17,317 nt of DNA from an uncultured Lachnospiraceae bacterium. Its GTDB lineage: Bacteria > Bacillota > Clostridia > Lachnospirales > Lachnospiraceae. The stretch spans positions 1 through 17,317 of the forward strand of contig CAJUQB010000076.1 in NCBI GenBank assembly GCA_910588285.1. Direction: 5' to 3'. Of the stretch, positions 1 to 7,585 are shown one piece after another. The position numbers and the translations under genes were made by a program. The notes beneath the pieces were generated by a model. The model was not told the DNA's origin. It was given only the letters and a program-made list of their open reading frames with translations, and made no database searches. Positions within the stretch are counted from its first letter, which is position 1. Each line of letters starts with the position of its first letter.

Positions 1-819
1 ATTATAGCCTGCCTGCTCTCCTTTATTGTAGCCTGCCTGCTCTCCATCCTCGTAGCCATCCAGATAGATGGTCCTCTTATATTTCTTCTCGTCAAACTCT
101 GTCAACAGCATATGCAATACCTCCGTTCTCTGTCTTTCCAGGATATCCCGCAGGATATTCTCTTCGATACAGTAATCCATTGCAAGCTGGATGGCTTCCT
201 CTCTCGCCTTCCCCTTCCGAAGCCATTCATTCACCTCTGACACGAATTCGGAATACTCCCACAGCCGGTGACACCGTTTCACAAGCTCCCCGTTATGGCC
301 CCAGTTGATATTCAGCACCCGGCACCGGCACTCCAGACAGCCGCTTCCACGTCCCCCTGCATAGGAATCCGACAGGTACAGCTCCAGCTGATCCTCCATG
401 ACATCTGTCCCGTTGTAGAATACTACATACTCAGGTGTCGGCAGCTGGATACGTCTCTTCCCATAAATACTCCGCTCTCCAACATATGCCAGCCCCTCAT
501 ACTGCTGGGCGAAATAAATCAGGCCCCGAAGAGGCATATTCGGATTCAAGGTGCCCTGGTGTTCGTACAGATTCAGCTTCCTTGCAATGATAAAGGACAG
601 ATCATTTTTCATTTTCAGAAAAATCACATCCTCCATGGTTACGATCTCCAGATTATCCGGGTCTTTGTAATACGTGCCGTTCAGTGCGTTATACAGCTCT
701 AACAAATCCTTCTTATCACGGAACAGAAACCGGAACAGACGGTCTTTGTATTTCCGATTCAGACGGAGCCTTTCCCACCAGGAGCCGCGCTTATACCATT
801 CCCTTTTTCTTCTTGCCAT
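1..819 (-). CDS. Rpn-family PD-(D/E)XK putative transposase/recombination-promoting nuclease (C-terminus beyond window)
   Basis: The frame is open from an ATG at 819 to the left edge, giving 273 residues without a stop. A GGAGG lies 6 bases before the ATG. The start is Lys/Arg-rich. It is followed by RLFRFLFRDKKDLLELYNAL (about 27-46), a core KNDLSFII (about 71-78) and LYEHQ (84-88), then NMPLRGL and LPTPEYVVFYNG (about 126-137). This order is typical of the large Rpn/'putative transposase' family common in Lachnospiraceae, whose fold is a PD-(D/E)XK nuclease. Asp73 and the Glu86-x-Gln88 pair are the likely metal/catalytic positions. Such proteins are thought to promote RecA-independent recombination; activity here is inferred. 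The visible C-terminus enters Gly/Gln/Ala/Tyr octapeptide repeats (DGYEDGEQAGYNKGEQAGYN), a usual tail for this family. It stands alone, separated from the gene upstream of it by a terminator. Confidence 0.85.
   Translation of the reverse strand, partial: MARRKREWYKRGSWWERLRLNRKYKDRLFRFLFRDKKDLLELYNALNGTYYKDPDNLEIVTMEDVIFLKMKNDLSFIIARKLNLYEHQGTLNPNMPLRGLIYFAQQYEGLAYVGERSIYGKRRIQLPTPEYVVFYNGTDVMEDQLELYLSDSYAGGRGSGCLECRCRVLNINWGHNGELVKRCHRLWEYSEFVSEVNEWLRKGKAREEAIQLAMDYCIEENILRDILERQRTEVLHMLLTEFDEKKYKRTIYLDGYEDGEQAGYNKGEQAGYN
7..54 (-). repeat. In-frame 24-bp tandem repeat in the Rpn-like gene
   Basis: Two consecutive 24-base units (7-30 and 31-54 on the plus strand) start with the same 15 bases, gcctgcctgctctcc, and each encodes G-E-Q-A-G-Y plus two variable residues. 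The array probably continues past the left edge. Units are a multiple of 3, so copy-number change would lengthen or shorten the tail without a frameshift. Confidence 0.7.
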
Positions 820-830
820 AGACTACCTCC

Positions 831-859
831 ATTATACCTTTTTCTTCTCCTTAATACAA
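831..859 (-). promoter_or_regulatory. Sigma-A type promoter of the Rpn-like gene
   Basis: On the minus strand TTGTAT (859-854) and TATAAT (836-831) are separated by 17 bases. The -10 lies directly before the GGAGG and only 11 bases before the ATG. The expected transcript would therefore start at about 824 and be nearly leaderless, unless another promoter further upstream is used. Confidence 0.5.
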
Positions 860-908
860 CCTGCAGGGAATATTTTCCCGAAATGGGAATAAAGAATTAT
901 TTTGAATC

Positions 909-969
909 AAAAACCCTCGCGGCAATCACCAAATGACTGCAAGCAGTCACTTGGATCGCTGCCCGCGGG
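909..969 (-). terminator. Intrinsic terminator of the minus-strand flavin reductase/transporter region
   Basis: A long imperfect palindrome spans 914-969. Its centre is GACTGC-AA-GCAGTC and its outer arms pair CCGCGG-type bases. On the minus strand it ends in GAGGG followed by TTTTT (913-909), the classic hairpin plus U-run. It sits between the oxidoreductase gene (ends at 1163) and the Rpn-like gene (starts at 819), and would stop transcription coming from the right. Confidence 0.6.
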
Positions 970-1007
970 AATAAATAGAATATACCATGTTTTCCATTAT
1001 ATGACAA

Positions 1008-1136
1008 GGGGCAATTTCGGATTTCACGCATCCAAAACTGCCCATCACTCCTGAATCATGTTCTCACGGAATACCCTCGCTTCGCTGGGGCAGACCCTGC
1101 GCAGCTAGTGCGCATTCCTGACCCATGAAAAGTAAC
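1008..1136 (+). repeat. Dispersed palindromic repeat, copy A (left end truncated)
   Basis: This copy shares with copy C (11655-11800) the GGGGC...GCCC arm pair, the string CACTCCTGAATCAT, the arms around GCGCAGCTAGTGCGCATTCC and the right end GAAAAGTAAC. It lacks the left terminal inverted repeat of copy C. It carries an extra module of about 25 bases, including CGCTTCGCTGGGGCAG, inside the palindrome. The same module occurs in copy B. There is no coding sequence in 820-1162 apart from this repeat, the terminator and the Rpn promoter. Confidence 0.75.
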
Positions 1137-1162
1137 GCCCCTCGCTCTCTTCTTATGTATGT

Positions 1163-2134
1163 TTATTGTTTCGTTCTGGAGGGCGCCTTCACCACGAAAT
1201 CCTCCATCTGCCGGTACATCTTCAGCTCCTCCTGGATCTCCTCCACATGGGGCTCATACCGCTCCTCTGTATGGCGGGCAATCTCCCGCATATGGTCAAA
1301 TTTGCCCATCATGGTCAGGCGGTCCCGGTTATCCTCCGGCCAGGTGAAATGCATCTTCCCGTCTGCATCCAGGGAAATGTTGCCCTTCCGGCCGCAGACC
1401 ACACACTCCACATAGTCACGGCCAGGCTTTGCAATGACAGTGCTCAAATGGCAGCCCGGACAGGCTTCCCCGTCATTTAAGTCCCCAAGCCACCGGTGCT
1501 CCCAGTCAATCTGGGGATTCAGGACTGCATGCCCCACATTCTGGCCCAGATATTTGGCTCTGGTCATATAATCCTTACGCATGAGAGCTTCGCCGGGATC
1601 TGCTACCTGGTACACATTCATGTGATCCACCACATTGGTCTGGGCGGAGAAGGTGGTGGTATACAAGGTGGCAAGGCCCATGGAGGTCCAGTGCTCCGTC
1701 AGGGCGCCTCCTACAGAGATCAGCCCGCCGGGGCGCTGCTTCACCTGACCGCCTGCCCACTCTGGGATCCCATTCATCTCCCAGCCTGCCAGGTCCATCT
1801 TCGGTCCGAACACACGATCTCTAAAATCCGTCACAATACCGCAGGGAGATAAGGACCATACCGGCGCACCCAGAAGGTAGCCGTCGCTCTCCAAGAACTT
1901 CTCTGCCAGCCAGGGGCCGTCGTCCTTAAAGATACAGCCTGAGGGCCCCTTCACATAGCAGCCGCCCCGGGTACAGTCCACACAGGGGTGCAGATCGCAC
2001 TCATGGAGGCGGATCAGCTCCACGTCAATCCCCATCTGCTGGATGGCCTGCAATGCCACCTTCATGTAAATCTCTGTATTTCCGCCTTTGCGGCCAGCGG
2101 TAAAGCCTACAACCTTTTTCTTCTTCTCTGACAT
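1163..2134 (-). CDS. Flavodoxin-fold FMN-dependent NAD(P)H oxidoreductase with Cys cluster and C-terminal zinc-ribbon-like motif
   Basis: 323 residues; AGGAGG sits 8 bases before the ATG at 2134. The N-terminus, VVGFTAGRKGGNTEIYMKVAL, resembles the FMN-phosphate loop (T/S-x-R-x-x-N-T) of the NADPH-dependent FMN reductase/iron-sulfur flavoprotein superfamily. Cysteines 46, 51, 54, 59 and 67 form a compact cluster like the Cys motif of iron-sulfur flavoproteins, followed by GAPVWSLSPCG, where flavin-contacting residues usually lie. Residues 225-247 hold CPGC...CVVCG, a zinc-ribbon or rubredoxin-like pair that is not standard for the family. The last 50 residues are charged and probably helical. 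It is a cytoplasmic electron carrier or reductase and the natural partner candidate for the ene-reductase at 11905-13938. It has its own promoter, although it follows the permease by 173 bases on the same strand. The electron acceptor is unknown. Confidence 0.85.
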   Translation of the reverse strand: MSEKKKKVVGFTAGRKGGNTEIYMKVALQAIQQMGIDVELIRLHECDLHPCVDCTRGGCYVKGPSGCIFKDDGPWLAEKFLESDGYLLGAPVWSLSPCGIVTDFRDRVFGPKMDLAGWEMNGIPEWAGGQVKQRPGGLISVGGALTEHWTSMGLATLYTTTFSAQTNVVDHMNVYQVADPGEALMRKDYMTRAKYLGQNVGHAVLNPQIDWEHRWLGDLNDGEACPGCHLSTVIAKPGRDYVECVVCGRKGNISLDADGKMHFTWPEDNRDRLTMMGKFDHMREIARHTEERYEPHVEEIQEELKMYRQMEDFVVKAPSRTKQ

Positions 2135-2178
2135 TCTGTATCCTCCTATTTCTATTTTCTATTTGTTCCTGTCCTTTT

Positions 2179-2208
2179 ATTATAAACGCTTAGAGCTCCT
2201 TTTTACAA
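2179..2208 (-). promoter_or_regulatory. Promoter of the FMN oxidoreductase gene
   Basis: On the minus strand TTGTAA (2208-2203), an 18-base spacer and TATAAT (2184-2179) lie 45-75 bases before the start codon. A second TTGTAA 12 bases further upstream (2220-2215) makes a short direct repeat, ATTGTAAAAA-type, which may be an alternative -35 or a regulator contact. This allows expression independent of the transporter operon. Confidence 0.6.
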
Positions 2209-2249
2209 TGTTTTTTACAATTAAACCCAGCAGGCTCACACCAAAATCT

Positions 2250-2306
2250 GTTCCCACGGAATGCACACGAACTGCCCCAGCGAAGCAAGGGGTATTCCGC
2301 GAGAAC
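2250..2306 (-). repeat. Dispersed palindromic repeat, copy B (inverted, short)
   Basis: Read on the minus strand it runs GTTCTCGCGGAATACC..., then the internal module GCTTCGCTGGGGCAG shared with copy A, then GTGCATTCCGTGGGAAC. Its ends are inverted repeats (GTTCTCGCGGAAT against ATTCCGTGGGAAC), so it forms a hairpin. It starts 1 base after the permease stop codon and may act as a 3' stabiliser or weak terminator. There is no U-run after it, so I do not call a terminator. Confidence 0.65.
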
Positions 2307-2307
2307 A

Positions 2308-3264
2308 TTAATCTTCCTTCATCCGCTGTGTCTTCTGGAAGTTGTCATAGGCAATGGCAGCCACCAGCAGCACGCCCTTGGCGATATACTGGGAGTAAAT
2401 GGAATATCCCATCATCTGCATACCGTTGGAGAGCACTCCGATAATCAAAACGGAAATAATAACGCTCAGCACGTTCCCGCCTCCTCCGGCAAAGGAAATC
2501 CCCCCTAAAATACAGGCCGTAAAGCAGGAGAACATGGCGTCCGAAGCGATTCCGGCACTGGCGCTTCCGGTACGGGCCGTCAGCACAATGGCGCTCACTG
2601 CCACGAAAAGCCCTGCCACAACAAAGATCAAAAGCCTTACCTTGGTGGTGTTGACACCGGCCAGCCGGGTGGCCTCCTCATTTCCGCCGATGGAATACAC
2701 ATACCGTCCGAAATATGTCTTGTTCAGCAGGAAGTATCCCACAACCACCGCCACAATCATAATGATAACGCAGATGGGAATGGGCCCCAGCTTTCCCTGG
2801 CCAATCTTTTTGAAAAAAGCCGGAAAATCAAAATAGGTCTCGGAATTGGAGGTTACAAAGGCAATTCCCTGATAAATAGTCATGGTTGCCATGGTAGCCA
2901 CCATGGGATGTACCTTCAGCTTGATGGCGCACAGGCCGTTGACCGATCCCAGCACAACACCCAGCAGAAGAGCGGCTGCCAGGGACAGCCAGATAGGCAG
3001 CCCGGCCTTGGTCATCATTTTTCCAAGAACCACGCTGATAATGCCAATCTGGTAGGATACCGACAGGTCAGCCCCAGAGCTGATCATAATCATGGCAATA
3101 CCGATCGTAGCAATGATCAGATAAGAATTCTGCACCAGGATGTTGGTCAGATTCAGCACTGTAAAAAATCGCGGCGCCGCAATGGAAAAGAATACCACCA
3201 CGATCAGCAGCACGATAAAAATATAAAATTTTTCCACAAATCTTCTTATTTTTTTCGTATTCAT
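2308..3264 (-). CDS. ABC importer permease, RbsC/MglC type
   Basis: 318 residues; AGGAGG lies 7 bases before the ATG, and the gene begins 9 bases after the ATPase stop, so the two are co-transcribed. The protein is strongly hydrophobic with about 8-10 membrane segments. It carries the family stretches FFTVLNLTNILVQNSYLIIATIG, SGADLSVSYQIGI (usually SGGIDLSVG), VNGL, the coupling region YSIGGNEEATRLAGVN (about 190-205) and LGGISFAGGGGN near the end. Permeases of this type form homodimers that pass sugars or other small molecules delivered by a binding protein. The SGADLS and FAGGGGN variants differ a little from classical RbsC, which fits a substrate other than ribose. It works with the ATPase (3274-4752) and the binding protein (4851-5936). 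Confidence 0.92.
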   Translation of the reverse strand: MNTKKIRRFVEKFYIFIVLLIVVVFFSIAAPRFFTVLNLTNILVQNSYLIIATIGIAMIMISSGADLSVSYQIGIISVVLGKMMTKAGLPIWLSLAAALLLGVVLGSVNGLCAIKLKVHPMVATMATMTIYQGIAFVTSNSETYFDFPAFFKKIGQGKLGPIPICVIIMIVAVVVGYFLLNKTYFGRYVYSIGGNEEATRLAGVNTTKVRLLIFVVAGLFVAVSAIVLTARTGSASAGIASDAMFSCFTACILGGISFAGGGGNVLSVIISVLIIGVLSNGMQMMGYSIYSQYIAKGVLLVAAIAYDNFQKTQRMKED

Positions 3265-3273
3265 GATTTCCTC

Positions 3274-4752
3274 CTAATTCTCCTCAGACATGAGGGCCAG
3301 GATTTTTTCCTGGGTGTATTCTTCTCTTGATAATTCCCCTGTGAGATGCCCCTCTGACAAGGTATAGATCCGATCCGACATGCCGATCAGCTCCTCCATA
3401 TCAGAGCTGATCATCAGGATTGCCTTTCCCTCCCGGGCAAGGTCATCCATCAGGCTGTAAATCTCCGCCCTGGCCCCCACGTCAATGCCCCGGGTGGGCT
3501 CGTCAATGATAATCAGCTTGGAATCGTTTACCAGGGTCCTGGCCAGGACCACCTTCTGTTGATTTCCTCCGCTTAAGTTGTTCACCAGCTGGTCGCTGGA
3601 GGGCGTCTTGATTTTCAGCTTTCCAATATACTCCTGTGCCTGCTGCTCTACGATTTTTTCATTGACCACAGTACCCTTGGAGATGTCCGGCAAATGGGAC
3701 AGGGCAATGTTCCAGTCAATCCCGAACCGCAGCAGGGCTCCCTGCCGCTTCCGGTCCTCCGGCACCAGGCCGATTCCCAGACGGATGGCGTCCTTTGGGG
3801 TTTTGACCTTGATTTCCCGGCCGTCCAGACGGATGGTACCGGACTTCATCTTATCTGCCCCAAAGATCATCCGCGCCAGCTCCGTACGTCCGGCTCCCAC
3901 CAGACCTGCCAGCCCCACAATCTCCCCCTTATTAATATGAAGGGTAATATCCGTGTCCCCATTGCCGCAGACATGCTCCAATTCCAGCATGGGCTCTGAA
4001 GCCTTGGGATACCGCTTGGGATAGATATCCTTAAGCTCACGGCCAACCATATATTTGATCAATTCATCCCGGCTGGTCTCTGCTGTATTCAGAGTGGTGA
4101 TCTTCTGCCCGTCCCGCATGACGGTGACACGGTCCGTAATTTCAAAAATCTCATCCAGACGGTGGGAAATGTACACCACAGACACACCCTTCTTTTTTAA
4201 TCCACGGATAATCTCAAACAGCAGCTCCACATCCTCTGTGGTAAGAGGAGCCGTGGGCTCATCCAGGATCAGTACCTTCACGTCCTTAGACACGGACTTG
4301 GAAATCTCCACCAACTGCTGCTGGGCCGTGGACAGCTCCAACACCAGTTTATTGGGGTCAATATGTACGTTCAATTGTTCAAATACTTCTCTGGTCTTCT
4401 GGTTCATCACCTTAAAATTCACCAGCCTGCCGTACCTTGCCCCAAAGCAGACATTCTCGGCCACCGTCAGACCGTCAATCAGGTTCAGCTCCTGATAGAC
4501 CACCTCCACGCCATGCTCCCGGGAGAGCTTGGGGGTCATACCGGCATGGGTTTCCCCGCCGATCTCAATCGTACCCTCCTCCGGTGTAATGGCTCCGCAG
4601 AGACATTTGATCAGCGTAGACTTCCCTGCTCCGTTCTCCCCTACGATAGCATGAACCTCTCCTTCTTCCAGCTCAAAGGACACGTCATTGAGAGCCACAA
4701 CGCCGGGATACCGCTTGGTAATATGATCCAGCTTCAATACTGTCTTGCTCAT
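3274..4752 (-). CDS. ABC importer ATPase with two cassettes, RbsA/MglA type
   Basis: 492 residues, the normal length for this family; GGAGG lies upstream of the ATG at 4752. The N-terminal cassette has an intact Walker A GENGAGKST (38-46), a Q-loop in VVYQELNLIDGLTVAENVCF, a signature-like LSTAQQQLVEISKS, Walker B VLILDEPTAPLT and a switch histidine in VVYISHRLDEI. The C-terminal cassette has the usual degenerate GLVGAGRTEL loop, but a full LSGGNQQKVVLARTL signature and IIIDEPTRGID. This gene is the active energy source for the permease at 2308-3264. It is the useful reference for the neighbouring degenerate paralogue at 6115-7572, where all of these motifs are altered. Confidence 0.94.
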   Translation of the reverse strand: MSKTVLKLDHITKRYPGVVALNDVSFELEEGEVHAIVGENGAGKSTLIKCLCGAITPEEGTIEIGGETHAGMTPKLSREHGVEVVYQELNLIDGLTVAENVCFGARYGRLVNFKVMNQKTREVFEQLNVHIDPNKLVLELSTAQQQLVEISKSVSKDVKVLILDEPTAPLTTEDVELLFEIIRGLKKKGVSVVYISHRLDEIFEITDRVTVMRDGQKITTLNTAETSRDELIKYMVGRELKDIYPKRYPKASEPMLELEHVCGNGDTDITLHINKGEIVGLAGLVGAGRTELARMIFGADKMKSGTIRLDGREIKVKTPKDAIRLGIGLVPEDRKRQGALLRFGIDWNIALSHLPDISKGTVVNEKIVEQQAQEYIGKLKIKTPSSDQLVNNLSGGNQQKVVLARTLVNDSKLIIIDEPTRGIDVGARAEIYSLMDDLAREGKAILMISSDMEELIGMSDRIYTLSEGHLTGELSREEYTQEKILALMSEEN

Positions 4753-4808
4753 CTTCGTATCTCCTCCTACTAATTTTCCGTAAAGCTGCGCAAGCCTTCC
4801 GATCTTAA

Positions 4809-4835
4809 GAAGGGCCCCAATGGTGCGGGCCCTTC
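4809..4835 (-). promoter_or_regulatory. Intercistronic hairpin between binding protein and ATPase
   Basis: A perfect 9-bp stem (GAAGGGCCC with GGGCCCTTC) closes a 9-base loop. On the minus strand it lies 16 bases after the binding-protein stop codon and is followed by CTTAAGATC, not a U-run. Such hairpins often protect the 3' end of the binding-protein message, so that more of it is made than of the ATPase and permease. That role is inferred. Confidence 0.55.
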
Positions 4836-4850
4836 CCTATTATCCTAACC

Positions 4851-5936
4851 TTAGAATCCGTAATCGGCGATATTATCCAAGGTACACCTTCCGATATCAA
4901 CCTTGGAAAAGGGCTCTACCGTGCCGCCTTGAAGCAGGGTATCCATCTGTTCTACCTGTGTGGCAATATTTTCCGTAATCACACCGCCATTTACTGCAAC
5001 GCCCTTTAGGGAGCCGTCCTTAATGTAGGATGCTGTCTCTGCAGTGATCTCTGTTGCAAATACTGCTACCTTGGAAGGGTCGGAAGCTACCGGACTGCTC
5101 TCGGAATGGGTATAGGCACAGACACCGATTCCATACTCTCCGCCAGTGGTGATGAAGCAGTCAATATCTCCATGCTTGTTAAACATATTCTCCGCATAGG
5201 ACTGAGCCTCTGTGATGGACATGGCAAATGCTGCCTCCTCCAGAATCTCAAAACGGTCGTCCTGCTTGATCTTGGCGGCCATTGCCTCAAGACGCTCCTT
5301 CTGCTGGGAGCTGTCGGTATTTCCAAACAGGATGGTGCGGATCTTGCGATCCTCCGTCCAGTTCTTGTCTGCCCACTCGGAAGCCATCTCGGCAATGGCC
5401 TCCCCGCAAACCGTCTCGTCGGTTCCCCGGAATACATCTCTTGCATCCTCACCTACATCCATAATGAAGGCATATACCAAAACGCCCTGATCCTTTGCCG
5501 CCTTGCAGGCATCATGCAGGGTCTCCCCGCTGGGGGCCCACATCCAGATCAGATCCGTGCCGCCGGCCACTGCGTTCTCCACCTGCTCAATCATGGTAAC
5601 GGGATCCATGTTGCAGGACTGGCTCTCATACTCATAGCCCTTTGCAGTCAGGCCTTCCTTTAACAGGCCCTCCATAAAGGTAAAATATTCTCCCTCCAGG
5701 CTGATGAACAGTGCGGTCACCTTTTTGCCGTCTCCCTCCGGAGCCTGGTCTACTGCATCCTGCACATCGTCCGCACCCTCTACCTTGGTGGTATGATCTG
5801 CCTCCCCCTCCTGGGAAGTATCAGAGTTGCCTCCTGCTGCAGGCTGATCCGCCCCGTCTTTGCCTGCCCCACAGCCGGCCAGCATGGCGGCTGTCATAGC
5901 TACGGTCAACAATACGCCTAAAAATTTCTTTTTCAT
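4851..5936 (-). CDS. ABC importer substrate-binding lipoprotein (periplasmic-binding-protein type I fold)
   Basis: 361 residues; GGAGAGG lies before the ATG. Residues 1-22 are a lipoprotein signal peptide (MKKK, hydrophobic core, LAGC lipobox with Cys22). They are followed by an acidic, Gly/Asp/Gln-rich linker to about residue 68. The mature part starts KVTALFISLEGEYFTFMEGLLKEG and continues with AVAGGTDLIWMWAP and VLVYAFIMDVGED, then FATEITAETASYIKDGSLKGV near the C-terminus, the pattern of the Rbs/Mgl family of sugar-binding proteins. It is anchored outside the membrane and delivers ligand to the permease at 2308-3264. Ligand identity is not readable. The pocket region is rich in Trp, Met and Phe (WMWAP), which could suit an aromatic ligand as well as a sugar. 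The gene has its own promoter and a putative regulator site upstream. Confidence 0.9.
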   Translation of the reverse strand: MKKKFLGVLLTVAMTAAMLAGCGAGKDGADQPAAGGNSDTSQEGEADHTTKVEGADDVQDAVDQAPEGDGKKVTALFISLEGEYFTFMEGLLKEGLTAKGYEYESQSCNMDPVTMIEQVENAVAGGTDLIWMWAPSGETLHDACKAAKDQGVLVYAFIMDVGEDARDVFRGTDETVCGEAIAEMASEWADKNWTEDRKIRTILFGNTDSSQQKERLEAMAAKIKQDDRFEILEEAAFAMSITEAQSYAENMFNKHGDIDCFITTGGEYGIGVCAYTHSESSPVASDPSKVAVFATEITAETASYIKDGSLKGVAVNGGVITENIATQVEQMDTLLQGGTVEPFSKVDIGRCTLDNIADYGF

Positions 5937-5980
5937 ACGATTCCTCTCCTTTGCATCTGTATTTGTTTTCCATAGCTGTA

Positions 5981-6008
5981 ATTATAACTGGATTTCAACG
6001 CTTCCAAA
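5981..6008 (-). promoter_or_regulatory. Promoter of the ABC importer operon
   Basis: On the minus strand a perfect TATAAT (5986-5981) follows a weak -35 TTTGGA (6008-6003) with a 16-base spacer. The predicted start at about 5975 leaves a leader of about 40 bases before the binding-protein ATG. A poor -35 next to a direct repeat is typical of activator-dependent promoters. Confidence 0.6.
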
Positions 6009-6010
6009 AC

Positions 6011-6042
6011 GGCACAATCTTACAAAAAGGTACCTAATCTTA
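6011..6042 (-). promoter_or_regulatory. Putative response-regulator operator: 20-bp-spaced direct repeat
   Basis: On the minus strand TAAGATTAGGTACC begins at 6042 and TAAGATTGTGCC begins at 6022. The identical TAAGATT cores are 20 bases apart and are followed by similar G-x-(A)CC ends. The proximal repeat ends 2 bases before the -35. Two same-orientation half-sites about two helical turns apart next to a -35 are what AraC-family activators bind. The YesN-type regulator at 8522-10156 is the obvious candidate. The link is inferred. Confidence 0.5.
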
Positions 6043-6114
6043 TTATCGTGCACCTCCTGTGTTGGAACTATCCTTCCTGTCATTTTCCAATGCAGGCTTA
6101 TGAATATTTGAGCT

Positions 6115-7572
6115 TCATGGCATATGGCTCTCAAACTCCTGCCGCCCCACCTTTTGGGTAAAGCTTCCCCCCGGCAGCAGGTAAATCTCATCACAGACAC
6201 TGCACAGGTCCCAGTAATTCATGGAAAATAGAAACAGCGCCTTCTCCTTCTGCCGGAATTCCTGGAACACCCTGCGGATCTCCTCCGCCAGGTAATAATT
6301 CACCCTGGAAAAGGGCTCTGCCACCAGACAGACTGCCTCCGGCTGATCCAGGGCCTTCTCATAGAGCAATAACCGCTGCTGGTCCGGAGTCAGCTGGCGC
6401 CATCTCTCGGTGGGCCAGTCCGGATGGCGCTGCCGGTATTTCAGGGCTGCATACTGGCGCTGCTTCTCATTGATCCAGCCATAATGGTGTTTCCGAAACC
6501 AGTAATTGGACAGCATCAGGTTATCCGTAATGCTCATATCCGGCATGTAGTGCTTCTCCGGCCACATAAAATCAATATGGCCGACCCCTGCCCGCACCGC
6601 CTCCTCATAGCTCTGGGGAGCATAACGTGCGCCTTTAAGCTCCATACGCCCGGTATAATTCCTGTCGCTACCGCAGATCACCCAGTGGAGGGATCCCAAG
6701 GCCCCCCACTGGTCGCTCCATACCCCCACAATCTGCCGTCTTGCAATATCCAGATTCAGATGGGAAAAGCCTTTGCCGGATAAGTCCCTGGTTTTCAGAA
6801 CCAGCTCCCCCTTTTCCTGGGGCGGATAGTCCGTCTCCCAATGGATGCTGCGCTCAGTAGCCGTGCGCGTCAAAAGCTCCCGGGGGCACTGGTTCCCGTA
6901 AATCGTTTTCACATTCCGGCCGCCCCGCACTACTACCATCCGGTCTGCTAAGGGCTGTAATCCCTCAATCCTCTGGGTCAGCCACAGTACCGAGATCCCG
7001 TCCTGGCGCAGCAGCTTTACCACCTGGCGAAACTGCTCCATATACCCGTTCTCCGGAAGCTCCATGATCTCATTGACCACCACCAGGCTGGCCCCCTTTA
7101 CATAAGCCTTCACCATTTTGATGAGCATCTGCTCATAATATACATCGTATTCCCAGGCCTTTTTTCTCACATCAAACTCCAGACCAAATTTTCTCATGAT
7201 ATGATATGCCAGGCGCTCCTGCTTCTTCCGGGCCACCGGAATGGCTAACAGGCTGGGTTTCCCTCCCAGGAACAGATTCTCCGCCAGTGTCAGATCAGGC
7301 ACCAGGTTATTCTTGTTGTGCACCACGTAGATCCCATGCTGCTCCGGGTAAAAATTCCGCCGGATGGGAAGTTCACGCTCCTTCAGCAGGAGCCTTCCGC
7401 TCTCTGCCGGGCTCCCGGACAGAAGCTCCCCCAGCTCATGAAGGCCATTGCCGGAAAACCCGAAGGCAATCACCACCTCGCCCTGGTATATATTCAATTT
7501 AAAATCATAGAGCGCATACTGGCCTCTCCGTTTCATGAAGATATGCTCCATGCGCAGGATCTCTTCCTTCAT
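6115..7572 (-). CDS. Catalytically degenerate RbsA-like protein (pseudo-ABC ATPase)
   Basis: 485 residues, collinear with two-cassette RbsA/MglA ATPases. It starts 13 bases after the kinase stop codon with a modest AGGAAGGA site. Family landmarks are visible (GEVVIAFGFSGNGLHE at 31-46, VPDLTLAENLFLGG at 91-104, VPDMSITDNLML-like MPDMSITDNLML at 343-354). In cassette 1, Walker A is GFSGNGLHE instead of GENGAGKST (no Lys, Ser or Thr), the Q-loop Gln is His85, the signature is YDVYYEQ, Walker B reads LVVVNEIME (Asp to Asn) and the switch His is Gln200. In cassette 2 the GLVGAGRTEL loop is GVWSDQWGALG, the signature is LTPDQQ and Walker B reads AVCLVAEPFS (Asp to Ala). The frame is long, open and well coded, so this is a functional protein that should neither bind nor hydrolyse ATP normally. 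Its position after a sensor-less kinase suggests a signalling or docking role. I know of no description of it. Confidence 0.85.
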   Translation of the reverse strand: MKEEILRMEHIFMKRRGQYALYDFKLNIYQGEVVIAFGFSGNGLHELGELLSGSPAESGRLLLKERELPIRRNFYPEQHGIYVVHNKNNLVPDLTLAENLFLGGKPSLLAIPVARKKQERLAYHIMRKFGLEFDVRKKAWEYDVYYEQMLIKMVKAYVKGASLVVVNEIMELPENGYMEQFRQVVKLLRQDGISVLWLTQRIEGLQPLADRMVVVRGGRNVKTIYGNQCPRELLTRTATERSIHWETDYPPQEKGELVLKTRDLSGKGFSHLNLDIARRQIVGVWSDQWGALGSLHWVICGSDRNYTGRMELKGARYAPQSYEEAVRAGVGHIDFMWPEKHYMPDMSITDNLMLSNYWFRKHHYGWINEKQRQYAALKYRQRHPDWPTERWRQLTPDQQRLLLYEKALDQPEAVCLVAEPFSRVNYYLAEEIRRVFQEFRQKEKALFLFSMNYWDLCSVCDEIYLLPGGSFTQKVGRQEFESHMP

Positions 7573-7585
7573 ACAATCCTTCCTG

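Noticed and set aside
268..892. Plus-strand frames opposite the Rpn-like gene
   Set aside because: The minus strand has a continuous, recognisable protein with promoter and ribosome site; these frames have none.
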